DNA from: Symsagittifera roscoffensis
Taxonomy: Eukaryota > Xenacoelomorpha > Acoela > Convolutidae
Assembly (NCBI RefSeq): GCF_963678635.1
Contig: NC_087067.1
Location: 28,093,547 to 28,157,546 of the forward strand
Length of the DNA: 64,000 bases
Reading direction: 5' to 3'
Of the stretch, positions 20,839 to 35,800 are shown piece after piece (within the stretch, counting starts at the first letter, position 1; every line of letters begins with the position of its first letter). The notes under the pieces are model-generated. The model did not search any database and was not told the origin of the DNA. It worked only from the letters and a program-made list of their open reading frames with translations. A program made the translations under genes and the position numbers.

Positions 20839-23800
20839 CTTAAACAGAGAGAAACTTTAGCTACCATTACTACTCAAAAAAATTAAGGGCATACATTCAG
20901 GGTCCTCATGAGAGCTATTCGGCTAATCTAGTGATGCCCAACTTTTTAACTCTATTGTTGACGTTCTAGTTGCTATGGCGGTATCATTTGATTTGATTTA
21001 ATATTGAAGCTTACGTTTAAATCTCAATCCTGTCGACAGAACATTATTCTAGTAATCCGAGCTTTCCTCAAAGTTTCTAGATTCACGTCAAATCGCTAAG
21101 GTAGAGTAAACTGATACTATAAGATGACCATCTTCTACTCGGCATTTCTTACAACGTGCATCTTTTCTGAACTTATTATTTGAATTCAAAGCATTTTGAA
21201 AGAAACTTTCTGAATAACGCTACTGGGAAAAACTGAATGAGTAAAACTTTGAGTCTATAAAATTTCTCGCACGCCAGTTATGAGTCTAACTAATTGCTAA
21301 GTGACGCAAGCCAATTATGACGCAATAGCAGTACCAGTCAATTTGAAAAAAAAAGAAAATTAACAACTAATATGCCTCAATTTATAGAGCGGACGCATCT
21401 TAACTAGTAAAAGAAAAAGTTCATTAAAAACATCCGACCCTGCCCAAGTTCGAACCCTCTTGTTATGTTGCGGGTCTCCTTCCCTACCTCTACACTCAGA
21501 TCCATGATACCTAGAAGCTAAAGTGCTATTTGTAATATAATAGTCTGTTAATATCCTTATCATTGGCTCTACTTAATAGCTGGTTATTGATCAAAATGAA
21601 CTCTTTCAAAATGAACACAATTTGTAGCAACAATATTTGCGTTGCAAATATCTGCGACTTAGGTTGAAAAAAACGAGAGGTCATACTATATCACAAACTT
21701 TGCTTATGTAAAAACAATTGAAACAAGTGACTGAAAGGAAAGAAAAAAAACATAGTAAACTGAGTTGGAAAAGAGTAATCAACAAAGTAACAGAAAAAAA
21801 ACAATGACTTTGTTGAAAAAATTTCAACTTCCGAATTTCAAAAAAAAATAGATACCCTTTAAGCTCTTTGAACTTCTACAACAATTTATGATTGGCGCTT
21901 TTTTGATAACATGAACCCAACTAGAGAAAACTGGATCGATAGGTAACGTTTTTATTCCGCTGGAAATCTTAAAACTAAATTCCATTTTCGAAACTAGAAA
22001 TTGTTCACGTTTTTTGCACCATTTCCACGTTCGCATTTGGAGAGTGCTATTTACGTCACTTTCAGCAGATGAATTTCAATTAAACTCAAAAATTGTATAT
22101 ATACCAAAGTGCATCCATAAATGCATTAAAAAAAATAAAAAACTTTTCAATGGACTTCGCAACAAATCAACTTCACGAGCAGAAGACAACAGGACTTTCT
22201 ATTCCAGACAAACGTGTCCCTTTGCTCCAAATTTTTCAGCCTACGAATAAGACCTCTTGTTGCTTATTAAAAATAAGTCAATATGCATGGTGGGGGTACC
22301 TTTCTGACGAGATTAGTGAACTCAGTGTCACACTGCATACAACTCCTCACTGTCTTTTCATCCACCCACCCACTGCACTTCTTTTTCTCCTCCTCCTCCT
22401 TCAACAGTTCCAGCTGCTCCTCCTTCAACCTCAACTTCAGTCCCATGTCCGCCAGACTCAACTCACTCTCCTCTATTTGGCGGGAGAGAAAGAGAACTTT
22501 CTCTTGCAGGGAATCTCGCTCCTATAGCATAAACGGGGTGTGTTCAGTAAATTGACGTTTTATTTAATTTCCAGATTAATGAGCCGAAGTTTCAGTAACT
22601 TACCAGACCAGTAAATCGAAGTTACAGTCACTTACCAAATTATTGAGCCGATTTTTCAGTAACTTACCAGATCAGAAATTTGAAATTTAGAAAGTTGGCA
22701 GATCAGTAAAACGAAGTTTTCTAACTTACCAAATCAGTATACCGAATCTTTACATCAATTGCAGTATCAAAGATTTATAGAATTATCTTTCCTGAACTAA
22801 AAAACTTAAAACAGCTGGATCTCTAAACATTTCCCTTACACTAAATCCCGTAATGAACCTGGGGCTGAACGTGTACCACATTCGACGTCAAAACAAAAAT
22901 TGTTTCTTTGAGACATCCTTTGTTTCACTTTTTGATTTGTGAAATACTCGTCGCATTGTATAAATCTTAATCTTCACTTCACGTGATTACCTAATAGAAT
23001 GATGCATTTTCCTACTATTGATCTGGTCCACAAGTTTTCGGTTTACTGATACATCGATTTACTGATCTGCCAACTTAAAAAAGATAGATGAAATTGAGCA
23101 GTAGCTGGATAAGTCTGAAGGCTATAGAGTAGTACCATTCACTTGCAAGACGTACTTTTTTTTTACACCATATCAGATATCTCGACGAAAATTTTTCAGA
23201 AAATAGGAGCTTTTTCAATTAAATTACGTAAAACAATTTCGAGATACCAAAAAAAATAAATACGAATACTTATAACATTGGAATTGTCCAATAAAACTAA
23301 AAGAAAAACCCGATCATGGGCTAGCTAGAGGCTTTACAAGCAACACCCATGTGCGCTTACTTTACCATATTTGCTATCAGTTTTGAATGCGTTTTAATTA
23401 AGTAGATATAGCTCCTTTGATTAAATAAACCATGTGCGACTCTGGAAAGAATGAACAACAATTAAACTTTTTGTCGACTGTCGATATTACTGAACAAGCA
23501 CATAAAGAATTTTCAATAAGTTACCAGATAAAAAAAAACGAAGTTTTAGTAAATTAGCAGGTCAGTAAAACGAAGTTTTACTAACTTACCATACCAGTAT
23601 ACCGAATAATTACATCAATTGCATAATCAAAGATTTATAGAATTATCTTTCCTGAACTAAAATCTTTAAAACAGCTGGGTCTGAAAACATTTCTCTCACA
23701 CTAATTCCGTAATGAACATGGCGCTGACCGTACCACATTCGACGTCGGAACAAGAAGGGTTTCTTTAGACATTCTTAGTTTCACTTTTTGTTTTGTGAAA

Positions 23801-26800
23801 AACTCGTCGCATTGTATAAATCTTGATCTAAAATGCACGTGATTAGGCAATTGAATGTTGCATTTTATTATTATTGATCTGATCTGCTAGTTTTTGGTTT
23901 ACTGAAACATCGATTTAATGATCTGCCAATTAAAAATAGACAGATGAAAATGAGCAGTTGCTGGATAAGTCTGAAGGCTATAGAGCAGTAACATTCAACT
24001 GCAAGACGTCATTTTTTATTACACCATATCAGACATCTCGACGGAAATTTTTCAAAAACTAGGAGCTTTTTAATTCGAATTACATTTTGGCAAGACTTAT
24101 TTCAAGATACCAAAAAATTTCAATAAAACACTTACAGCACTGGAATTGTCCGAAAAAACTAAAAGAAAAATCCGATCATGGGCTACAACTTTTAGAATCA
24201 ACTCCCATGTGCGCTTACTTTACCATATTTGCGAGCAGTTTTGAATGCCTTTTAATTAGGTGGATATAGCTCCTTTGATTAAATAAAGCATAAGCGACTC
24301 TGGAAAGAATGAACAACAATTAAACTTTTTGTCGACTGTCGAGATTACTGAACACGCACGTAAAGAATTTTCAATAAATTACCAGATAAAAAAACCGAAG
24401 TTTTAGTAAATTAGCAGGTCAGTAAAACGAAGTTTTACTAACTTACCATACCAGTATACCGAATAATTACATCAATTGCATAATCAAAGATTTATAGAAT
24501 TATCTTTCCTGAACTAAAACCTTTAAAACAGCTGGGTCTGAAAACATTTCTCTCACACTAATTCCGTAATGAACATGGCGCTGACCGTACCACATTCGAC
24601 GTCGGAACAAGAAGGGTTTCTTTAGACATTCTTAGTTTCACTTTTTGTTTTGTGAAAAACTCGTCGCATTGTATAAATCTTGATCTAAAATGCACGTGAT
24701 TAGGCAATTGAATGTTGCATTTTACTATTATTGATCTGATCTGCTAGTTTTTGGTTTACTGAAACATCGATTTAATGATCTGCCAACTTAAAAATAGACA
24801 GATGAAAATGAGCAGTTGCTGGATAAGTCTGAAGGCTATAGAGCAGTAACATTCAACTGCAAGACGTCATTTTTTATTACACCATATCAGACATCTCGAC
24901 GGAAGTTTTTCAAAAACTAGGAGCTTTTTAATTCGAATTACATTTTGGCAAGACTTATTTCAAGATACCAAAAAATTTCAATAAAACACTTACAGCACTG
25001 GAATTGTCCGAAAAAACTAAAAGAAAAATCCGATCATGGGCTACAACTTTTAGAATCAACTCCCATGTGCGCTTACTTTACCATATTTGCGAGCAGTTTT
25101 GAATGCCTTTTAATTAGGTGGATATAGCTCCTTTGATTAAATAAAGCATAAGCGACTCTGGAAAGAATGAAAAACAATTAAACTTTTTGTCGACTGTCGA
25201 GATTACTGAACACGCACGTAAAGAATTTTCAATAAATTACCAGATAAAAAAACCGAAGTTTTAGTAAATTAGCAGGTCAGTAAAACGAACTTTTACTAAC
25301 TTAACATACCAGTATACCGAATTACGCTATTTGTAAATCAATTGCAGAATCAAAGATTTATAGAATTATCTTTCATGAACTACAATAATAAACTTAAAAC
25401 TGCTGCGTCTAAGAACATTTATCTCACACGAAGTCCGGTTATAAACCTGGAGCTAAACGTACCACATTCGACCTCGAGACAGGAGTTGTTTCCTTGAATC
25501 ATTCATTGTTTAAATTTTTTTTTTTACGAAATACTCGTCACATTGTATAAATCTTGATCTTCAATTGAGGTGATTACGCAAGAGAATGATGCATTTTCCT
25601 ATTAACACTCTGATCCGCTAGTTTTCGGTTTACTGATACATCATTTATTGATCTGCCACCTTAAAAATACATTGATTAAATGATTAAATGAGCAGTTGCT
25701 GGATAAGTCTTAAGCCTATAAATTATTACCATTCACTTGCAAGACGTATTTTTTTACACCATATCGAACTGGACGTAAATTTTTTTTTCAAAAAACTAGG
25801 AGCTTTTTCACCGAACTACATAAGTCATTGGCAAGACATAATTCGAGATACCAAAAAATTTCAACAAACACTTATAACGTTGCAATTGTCCACAGAACTA
25901 AAAGAAAAATCCGATCATGGGCTACAACCTGTACAACCACCTCCCATGTGCGCTTACTTTAAAGCATTTGTGAGCAGTTTTGAATGCGTATTAACTCGCG
26001 TTTTATTGGCGAGCAGTTTTGAATGCTTGGATATAACTCCTTTAATTATTTAAAATATTGGCGACACTGGAAACAATGAACAATAAAAAAACTTTTGGTC
26101 GACTATCAAGATTACTGAACACGAACGTTAAGAAATTTGAGTAACTTACCAGAGCAGAAAACCGAAGTTTTAGGACGTTAGCAGATCAGTAAAAAGAAGT
26201 TTTAGTAACTTACCAAATCAGCATACCGAATAATTACATCAATTGCAGAATCAAAGATTTATAGATTTATCTTTCCTGAACTAAAAAATTAAAAATAGCT
26301 GGGTCTACAAACAATTCTCTCACACTAAGTCCCGTAATGAACCTGGGGCTGAACGTAACACATTTGACGTCGAAACAGGAATTGTTTCTTTGAGACATTG
26401 TGTTTAACTTTTTGTTTTTTTGAAATACTCGTCGCATTGTATAAATCTTGATCTTCAATTCAGGGCTTTTTCAACTGAATTACGTAAGTCGTTGGCAAAA
26501 CTTATTTCGAAATAGCAAAAAATTTCAATAAAAATACTTATAACGCTGGAATTGTCCACAAAACTAAGAAAAACCGATCATCGGCTACAGACTTTACAAA
26601 ACACTCCCAAGTGCGCTTAATTTACCATATTTGCTATCAGTTTTGAATGCGTTTTAATTAAGTGGATATAGCTCCTTTCATTAAATAAACCATGTGCGAC
26701 ACTGGAAGCAATGAACAACAAATAAACTTTTAATCGACTGTCAAGATTACTGAACACGAACGTTAAGAATTTTCAGAAACAAAAATTTCGAAAAAAATCC

Positions 26801-29800
26801 GATCATGGCTACAACCTCTACAACCACCTCTCATATGCGCTTACTTTGCCATATTTGCGAGTAGTTTAAAATTTGTTTTAATTAAGTGGATATAACTTCT
26901 TTGATTATTTAAAATATGTGCGACACTGGAAAGAATGAACAACAATTAAACTTTTGATCGACTGTCGAGGTCTACTGAATACGAACGTTAAGAATTTTCG
27001 GCAACTTACCAGATCATAAAACTGAAGTTTTAGGACGGTAGCAGGTCAGTAAAGAAAGTTTTAGTAACTTACCAAATCAGCATACCGAATAATTACATCA
27101 ATTGCATAATCAAAGATTTGTAGAATTATCTTTCCTGAACTAAATTATTCAACTCTTTTAAAACATTTCTCTCACACTAAGTCCCGTAATGAAAATGGCG
27201 CTGACCGTACCACATTCGACGTCGAAACAAGAATGGTTTCTTTGAGACATTCTTAGTTTCACTTTTTGTTTTTGTGAAATACTCGTCGCATTGTATAAAT
27301 CTTGATCTTCAATGCACGTGATTAGGTAATTGAATGTTGCATTTTACTATTATTGATCTGATCCGCTAGTTTTTGGTTTACTGAAACATCGATCTGCCAA
27401 CTTAAAAAAGACAGATGAAAATGAGCAGTTGCTGGATAAGTCTGAAGGCTATAGAATAGTACCATTCAACTGCAAGACGTCAATTTTTTTTTACACCATA
27501 TCAGATATCTCGACGGAAATTTTTCAAAAACTAGAAGCTTTTCAATTCGAATTACGTTTTGGCAAGACTTACTTCAAGATACCAAAAAATTTCAATTAAA
27601 CACTTACAGCACTGAAATTGTCCGAAAAAACTAAAAGAAAAGTCCGATCATGGGCTACAACTTTTAGAATCAACTCCCATGTGCGCTTACTTTACCATAT
27701 TTGCGAGCAGTTTTGAATGCGTTTTAATTAAGTGGATGAAGCTCCTTTGATTAAATAAACCATGTGCGACAACGGAAATAATGAACATTTAAAGGTTTGT
27801 TCGACTGTCGAGATTACTGAACACAGCGGCGAAGCTGAGCTTCGCATCACTTGTGATACAAATATGAATGACTTCGATTAAAATCCAGAAAAAAGATGAA
27901 TAAAAAACATCAAAGATTCGTTGTTATCAACAAAAAACTGAAAAAGAAACTGAAATTTCAAAAACAAAGTATTTCTGCGGAACTAAGCCGACAAAAATAA
28001 GCAAACCGACAATGATTTAAATTAGATGAAAACTTTCTCTTTGCAAAACAAGTCTCGACTGGAATGAACTCCCGGCTTTGTCGTCTCAAGCATGGGGGTT
28101 ACAGCAACTTCGAAGAAAGCTGAACCTTAAAAAATGTCGGTCTATGGGAACTATGCCGAAAAAATTAAACAGACGGACGATAGCCCGAAAACGCACTACT
28201 CTAGTTTGCAAAAAAAAGGTACCGTCCGGATTCAAACTGCAACGTTTTGCTGTCGCAAGCAGTTGTGTTAACTCAAGGCCAGATGCGGAGGACGGTTGAT
28301 TGAATTTGAATTTATAATTACCAAGCGGTAAAAAAGCCAAAAATACCTGAGCAGCAACCTTTCATGCCGAAAAAATTCAAAAAAAAAATTCCAATTAATA
28401 GAAAAATAATATGTCCCGTTTGTCCTAAGAACACACGCACGCACATAAAATATTTTTTCGATCCCCAAACGACGCAAGAGTCCACTCTAGGTCGATATTA
28501 TTAAGCCGAAACTTATAAAGCCGATGAAAAAGAAAAAAAATGAAGAAAAATCATGTTGGTAAACAAAATTCGATTCGGTCGGATTTTTAAAATCCTAAAA
28601 CACTTAAAGAAACTACAGTGAAAACTGTTTACAGCAAAAAAAATGATTCTTCGATGTAGCAACTAAGCCGAAAAAACCTAAGCAGACAAATAATGGGCCG
28701 AAATTTTTTTTGAACCGGAGTATTTACCGTTTGAAAAAAAAACAGGTCCTTCTCAGAACCTTTGCCGTCCCAAGCTTTTCGTTACCTGCAGGCTAAGTGT
28801 GAATGAGACACTGAAAAGTTTGAATTCATTATGAGCGAATGTAGCACCAGGAGTCTAGATGAATCTTGTGAACAAAGTTATTTACGGGAAAAAGTCTAGT
28901 ACCCGATTGCAATACCCTTGCTTGCCGCAAGGGTAACCATGTGAAACGTTTCGTTACAAAAGCTTTTCCAGCTTAAGGATAGCTCCAAAATTCAAAAACG
29001 GTATGCTTCATGAAGTTTAGAGACCGGATGACCCCATAATTAAGGCAATACATGCTGAATTTAAGCTTGTACATATTCTTATAAATTGGTTAATGTGAGT
29101 GGTTACTTTCTCTAGAGAGGGTACTTTCTTCAGTTGCAGCTTGATCAACTCCAGTTCGGAGACCAGTGCCTCCTTTTCCTTCTGCAGAGTCGTTCTCCAC
29201 TCACGCTCTATACTAACATCTGTCTCCAGGCATGATCTGAAAAGCATCTAAAAAATTATCTGAATTATACTAAAAATGTATCAGAAAAATCATCTGAAAA
29301 ATACCCCAAAATTATCTGATTTATATCAGAGCTGAAAAATATCTGCAAACAGCTAAAAAATACTCATGAAAAACAAGAATTTAATTCTACCAGAGCTGAA
29401 AAATTATCTTGAAGGTGACCTGAAAAAAAATCGGAGCTAAAAAATCATCAGAATATCTAAAAAATGAACTGAATTATTTCAGAGCTGAAAAATCAACTCA
29501 AAAACGACCTGAAAATTATCTCAGCTAAAAAAAACTAATCAAAACATCTAAAAAATTATCTGAATTAAATCAATGCTGAAAAATGTGAAAATTGGATATG
29601 ACTTCCGCTATCCATAATCAGGAGCAATTGGCTTCAGGAAACTAACATTGCGTTGTCTTTGTCAGACAGCTGTGCACCCAGACTTCTCGCAGTTTCCACT
29701 GCTGCTGTCTTGTCTTGTTCCATTCCCTTCAACCTAATTAAAATTGCTACTATAATTAGGATTAAAGCAAAATCTTTTGGGACCCACAGAGCTCAATGAC

Positions 29801-32800
29801 CACCCAAGCATCAATATTGAATTGGTATGACAGAAATAGAAACGGTGTTTTGATTGCGGTTTTTTGATCGAAGTTAATCCTCTTGGAAAAGGCCCCGTAA
29901 TATTTCTAGAAAATTAAACAAGCGTACATTTCTAGGATTTTTTGAAAGTTTGACTGCTTTATCGAAGCAAAACAATAGGATCAGCAGGGGCGGATTTAGG
30001 GGGGGGGGGGGGCGGACGTACCTTTCTCCTCGGGGATTCGACCCCCTGCTGACCCAAAGGGTCCCCCCTGTGGCACTTTTTAAGAAATCCATTTTTGGCC
30101 GACCGACCCTAAAATTTTTCTAAAGGCACCAATATATACAAATTTTGAGGGTGGGGGGGAGCGCGCCCCGAAAAAACGCGATTTTTTTGGTCAAAATTTT
30201 CCAAAAATTGATAAAAACGCCTTTTTGGCATTTTTTTCAAAATTTTGACTGCGGCGCAGAAAATTTGGCCAAAACAGGGACTTTTTGGTGCTTTGTGAGA
30301 GCTCGGAAAATCAATTGGCTCGACCTATAAAAAAAGTCGACAAAAATTCGAAATTTTTTTTTTGAGATTTGAAGATCCGGTTCCCCTCCTCGAGAAAATC
30401 CTAGATCCGCCCCTGAGGATCAGGTCTAGTTTTGTTTCGCATACGCAATGAAAAACACATCGTGGCGCTCCGGTACTGATGGATCCCAGCAAGCATTGGA
30501 TTTCTGATTCCAATCGCAGGTGAACTCTTGCAAGTTAGTCATAGCTTAATGGGCGCTGGTTATTCAGCCCAAATAATTTGGTTTTTCAGCCCAAATAATT
30601 AACTTTCGGAGAAAGCCTCTGGGCTGGTTGACTGAAAAACACACCGAAACTTCTACATATCTCCGTTGATTTACCTTTTCAAATATCAGAACATCATAAC
30701 AAGCGAATATGAATATCATTATAAACATTAAAAAAGAAGCGCTTACTTAAATATTTAGAGCTGTCACATGCGTAGAAAGTGTTTTTTCATTTAAGTCGTA
30801 TTTTTCTACTTACTCTTTCTGCTGATCGTTGAGGGTGTCGTTCATTCTGAAACTCTTATCTTCTAACTGTTTCACGATTGAGTTCTTATGCTCCAACTCT
30901 GCCAGTCTTTCCTAAAACAGTCTGCAAGTCTTTGTCAATCTTTTATCCTATGTACAACCCTTGTATATAAGACAGTGCTAGCTCATCTACGCACAGTCCT
31001 ATTTGGCAAAAAAATCAAGTCCAAAAGGCAGTTGCAAAAGAGTCAATGAACGCAAAGAAACAGAAAAAAATATTGACTTGTTTAATTTCTACTTTTGAAT
31101 TTCAAAAAAAGTATATGACCTTAAAGCTCTTTGAATTTCAAGAGCAATTAAAAATTGTCTATTTTTTGAAAATATTAACCCGATTTGAGAAAACTGGGTC
31201 ATTAGAAAAGTTGTTCTTTCCGCTGGGAAATCTAAAAATTAAATTTCACTCTCGTAACGTTTTTTCGCGCTATTTCAGCTTTTATTGTTGGAGAGGGCAT
31301 CTTGCCTACCTTCAAACATATGAACCTGAATTGAACTCAAAAAGTGCATATAAAAATAGGGCATTCATATGTGCATTTTTAAGTATGAATGCACTTCTTT
31401 TATAATTAGAGCATTTTAAGACTTTTCCTAAAGAAAAAACTACAAAAAAATCATCACGACCTATATAAGAGTCTGAACGCCGTTTATAGACTCTTAAAAA
31501 AGATATGTATTCAACCTGAATGAATACATATCTGTATTCATTCACGTAAAGCAAAACGAGACGCCCTCTAATAAAACCGCATGTTGCAAATTTTCAAAGA
31601 ATTACTGAATCAAATAAAATCACGAGAAAAACTGAATCAATTAAAGGCTCTTTTTTCTTTTCCACCACCTCAGATAAACATCAATTATATGATGTAACGA
31701 CTGATTTTACAAGGTTTAGTATGAAGACTTAAAATAAAATGTTTGGCATGGCCTAATCAGTCCGCATGCCATTTTTGTAACAATCAGACAATGTAACAAT
31801 CAGACAACCTGAACGAAAAAATGCTTGCGAAAATTCGAAGGAAGAGGAAGGAAGAAAAACGAGCCAATTATCACTCTGAAATTAAGCGCACATTGAATAT
31901 CTCAAATTCGCCCTATATCAAAAAATTTTGAGCCTCCACGACTTTATGATTAAAATCGCCACAAGTGAAACATCTGTTTGATTCTAAGCTCAGGACATCA
32001 ATATCATTCAGACTTGAGAAACACAGAGGCGGAGATTCATTTTGCAAACACAATCGAGAAAACGACAAAAACAGCTTTTAAAATGAAAATAAGAAAAGAT
32101 AGAAACAATACTTGAATAAAAACACTTTTGCTATATGTCGGATTTGAACCTTCAATCTCGAGCCGAGGATCTCACGTCCTCGCATCTGTGTTACAGGCCC
32201 TTGAAAGTTTATTAACACCAGTCGCCATAAAAGCAGCTACAGATGCTTTAAAAATTGCCAATGCTAAGCAACATAAACACCACCAAACATAAATAAAACT
32301 AGTGTTAAAAACTGCTTGAACCTCAGACCAGTAGATAAGGATTATCAGGTCCTTCCATCTGGGCCACAGTCGCTTAGCAATCGGGAAACATTACCCATCA
32401 ATAAAACAGAATAGATATTATGAAATTTCCAATGAAATAGATCGTGATTATACGAAGCAACAACAAAAAAGCACTTATAATTGTGACATAAACTCATACT
32501 GTTACACTACGCTCATTGGTGTAATAGTTCCGAATGAATAACTTATGAAAAAATTGAAACTTTTCAGCAAAAAAGACCCCTCTGAGCACAAAAATTTAAT
32601 TCCAGAAAAAGCGTACGCACTTTAGAGAGCAAAGTAACCCAGAACTAGCGAAAAGAAGCGCTCATGCTCACAAATATTTACTTTAGACATCAAAACTCCA
32701 GAAAACCAACCAATCGTTGATTTTTGGAATTCAGTGATATACAATTGTTCAAATTTTATCTTTTATTCTTGCTTAAGCAGATAGAAAATCTTATCAAAAC

Positions 32801-35800
32801 AGATAGAAGATACCGGAACTGAAAAAGATAACTGATTGCTACCTGTTGGAGTATTGAGACTCAAATTAACTGAGTCGTACTCAAAATAATTGTTCAAAAT
32901 CATTAGGATTAGTAGGCTACCATTTCGATACAATAGCCGGCTATACATATAGTAGGGTCAAACACAGAGGAGAGCTATCTACTCCCTTCGCCAGGACATA
33001 CGGTATAAAAACTTGGTCAAAACCTTTGGAGCGCAGTTCAAATCATACAAGGAAAAAGACTCGAAAAAGTCAGCAAGCTGACAGAAAAATTACATACTTC
33101 ATTTTCAGTAGTACTTTTGTGCCAAGGAAAATTTTGAGCAATCACAATCCTGTACAAAACCTTGACAAATCACAATCCTGTACAAGCCCCTTATCGCAAC
33201 CCAAAACAAGCCTCGTACAAACCCTATCAAAACCCTATACACTAGATCAATCAAACTTGTGAAAACAACCCAATCCATTCAAAGATAGTTTTCTCTCCTT
33301 GTATCTAATCATTACAAAGATAACGTGAATTCACGCATCCAGTTAACACTAAGATCTACACCCTAGCTAGAAATACGCAATACTTAAAATGATCTATCGG
33401 AACAGATTTTACAAAAAAGCAGCTCCGGCCTCACTTTTCAAAATAACAAAATTAGGTGCAGTAGGCTTCATTATAAATTTAGTTTAACGATTTGCAAAAA
33501 CCAATTTTGAATGCAGCAAGTAACACTGGAACTTGCATAATATTATGTAGCAATTTCGATATCGAAGCAGTTTTGAATGGTCAGCAGTTCGGTCGCATTA
33601 ATTAGCCCCACTTATTTCCGAAGTCGAAAAAATTACGAGACAGCAATGATTGTTTAATAAAATGGTTATAGCTAATGCTAATTAGAACTACTAAGTAAAA
33701 ATTAAGGTAACACTACCGTAGCAGGACAAACTACACTATTCCAATCTACCCTATATACCAAATTACCCTACGCAAATTTTCACTACGCCAATCCACCCTT
33801 CGCTTGATTTATGAAGGAATCATCCAAGCAAAGTAGTGACTGCGGCAGTCGTGCCAACGTGTTGCGAGCTTGCCAACAGAGGGTAGGAATCTATACGAGA
33901 GTCAGAGCCGGTTATCGCCGCGGAGCTCTTTTCAATTAATTCTTTCTGTTCCAATTGTTTGCAGTTCTTTAAACCACTATACCTGAGCAGTAGTGTATAA
34001 TTGTAGATTGAGGGTCTTGATGTCTTTCAGCTGTTGTCTGAGGGAGACAAGTGAGTCCTGTTTCTCATGTATGTCCTGTTCCATCAGTCTGGTCGCCTCC
34101 TCCGCCTCTATACGCATGCTCACCTGCAGCTGCACCTCCTTCTCAACTTCCTAATCAAAACACAGGCTATAAAAATACTTGATATTCGCCAATTAATTTG
34201 TAATCAACATTACCACTCAAAGCACATTATAATCAGTGTGATCAGTGAAAGAAGTGTGCAAAACCAACGAGCGACTTCATGAAAAATTTCTTAGTAACTG
34301 CAGCTGCGCATTCTAATCAGGAAAATTCAGGAGATACTGGCTTTCGAAGCTTTTAAACAAAAACGAGATCCAAATTGCAGGAAGCCGATAATTGTAAGAC
34401 GCTGGCGTACATGAGAGTTCCGGGAAACAATTAATTCATATCGAGTCGCACAGCCACTATGACCGTTTCGTGGCTGAGGAATGTCTGAAAAAGTAATCAG
34501 ATCAAAACAGGGTGAACAGAAAAATGAATTTAAAAAAACTTCAAAAAACTGCGTATTATATATTATACAGAAAACCTATTCAAAATTGCAAATCGAAGAT
34601 TTTTGCGAGATAAGGGGCATTTAAAAAAAGAAATTAAGGGGAAAAGGAAAGCGTCATTATTTCACCCTGTATCTATTTAACAATCGATATATATGCCACA
34701 TAAAATAACAAAACGACAGTTAGAAATTAAATTTCGAGAACAACTTCTGATTAGCACTTTTTTGATAAATTTAACCCAATTTGAGAAAACTGGATCAATA
34801 CTTAAAATTTTTAAATCGCTGCGTAATCTGAAATTTAAAATCCACATTCGAAACTAGAAGTCGATAACGTTTTTCGTGACATTTACACTTTTGCTGTTCA
34901 ATAATTGAGTTTGCCTTCCTTTTAACGAGGAAAATGAAGAAAAAAAACATAAAAAGAAATCAAAGGTCAAACCTCAAAAAAGTGAATTTCAGCCAGAAAA
35001 AATTTGACTTTTCCTGAAAAAAATCATCGCGACCTGTATAAAAGTCTAATCGTTCATCGACTCTTAATACAAAAAAATTCCCAGTGAAAAAGTAATGAAA
35101 AACCACTTCAACTGATCCACAGACTAAAAACAAAGGACTTCAAACTAAATTTAAAATAAAACAAAGATAGCCGGTAGCTGCGCAAGAAGAACAAAATGTT
35201 CCAACCACTACAATTTTTTTTCTGCAAGTTAGTGTCATTTTTAGTGCATGGTGTGCTTCGAAAAATATACAACGCGTATGAAGTTAGTAATTTAAGCATA
35301 ATCGACTACATTTGACTTCAAAAAAGGAATGACAAAATTGAAAAAATTCTGAACTTTTTGCACAATAGTTTTAATTTTTTTTAGGAAGACTAATTTGCCA
35401 AATAGCCGCTAAATGAAACATCCAAAACATTGCCCTTTTTAATAAAATCAAGTTCTCAGCCTAAACGCCTCTAAATAAAAGCTGATTTCTCATAACAATC
35501 GTTACTCGGTCGCTTTACTCACAAAAAATTGAACTCAAAAACTGTACACCAGCTTTTGTCGCCAGTGGAACAACCTTCTTTTGAACATTTTAAAAAATTA
35601 GGCCAAAACTCAAAAATTTCGAACGTGTTTCTTCTCGACACTAGGACAAATGTTTGAATATTTCAAATTTTGTTTCAATCACGACTGAAAGAGCTTTAAT
35701 TTGATATCACTCGGCCCATTCCGATGACTATCTAAGGTGCTTGATTTTGCGTGGAAAAGAAAAACATAGCCAACTGACAGTTGGAAAAGAGTAATGAACG

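Noticed and set aside
24087-24269. Identical 60-codon frames at 24087 and 24945 as duplicated small genes
   Set aside because: They are part of the 860 bp satellite; the equivalent frame is broken in the other units.
22580-27820. CRISPR-like array from evenly spaced repeats
   Set aside because: Repeats are about 860 bp, eukaryotic and intronic, with no short repeat/spacer pattern.
32140-32205. Possible tRNA on the minus strand (anticodon-like hairpin GAGGA/TCCTC and GGTTCAAATCC)
   Set aside because: The loop lacks T at position 33, the T-arm pairs poorly and no convincing acceptor or D-arm could be folded.
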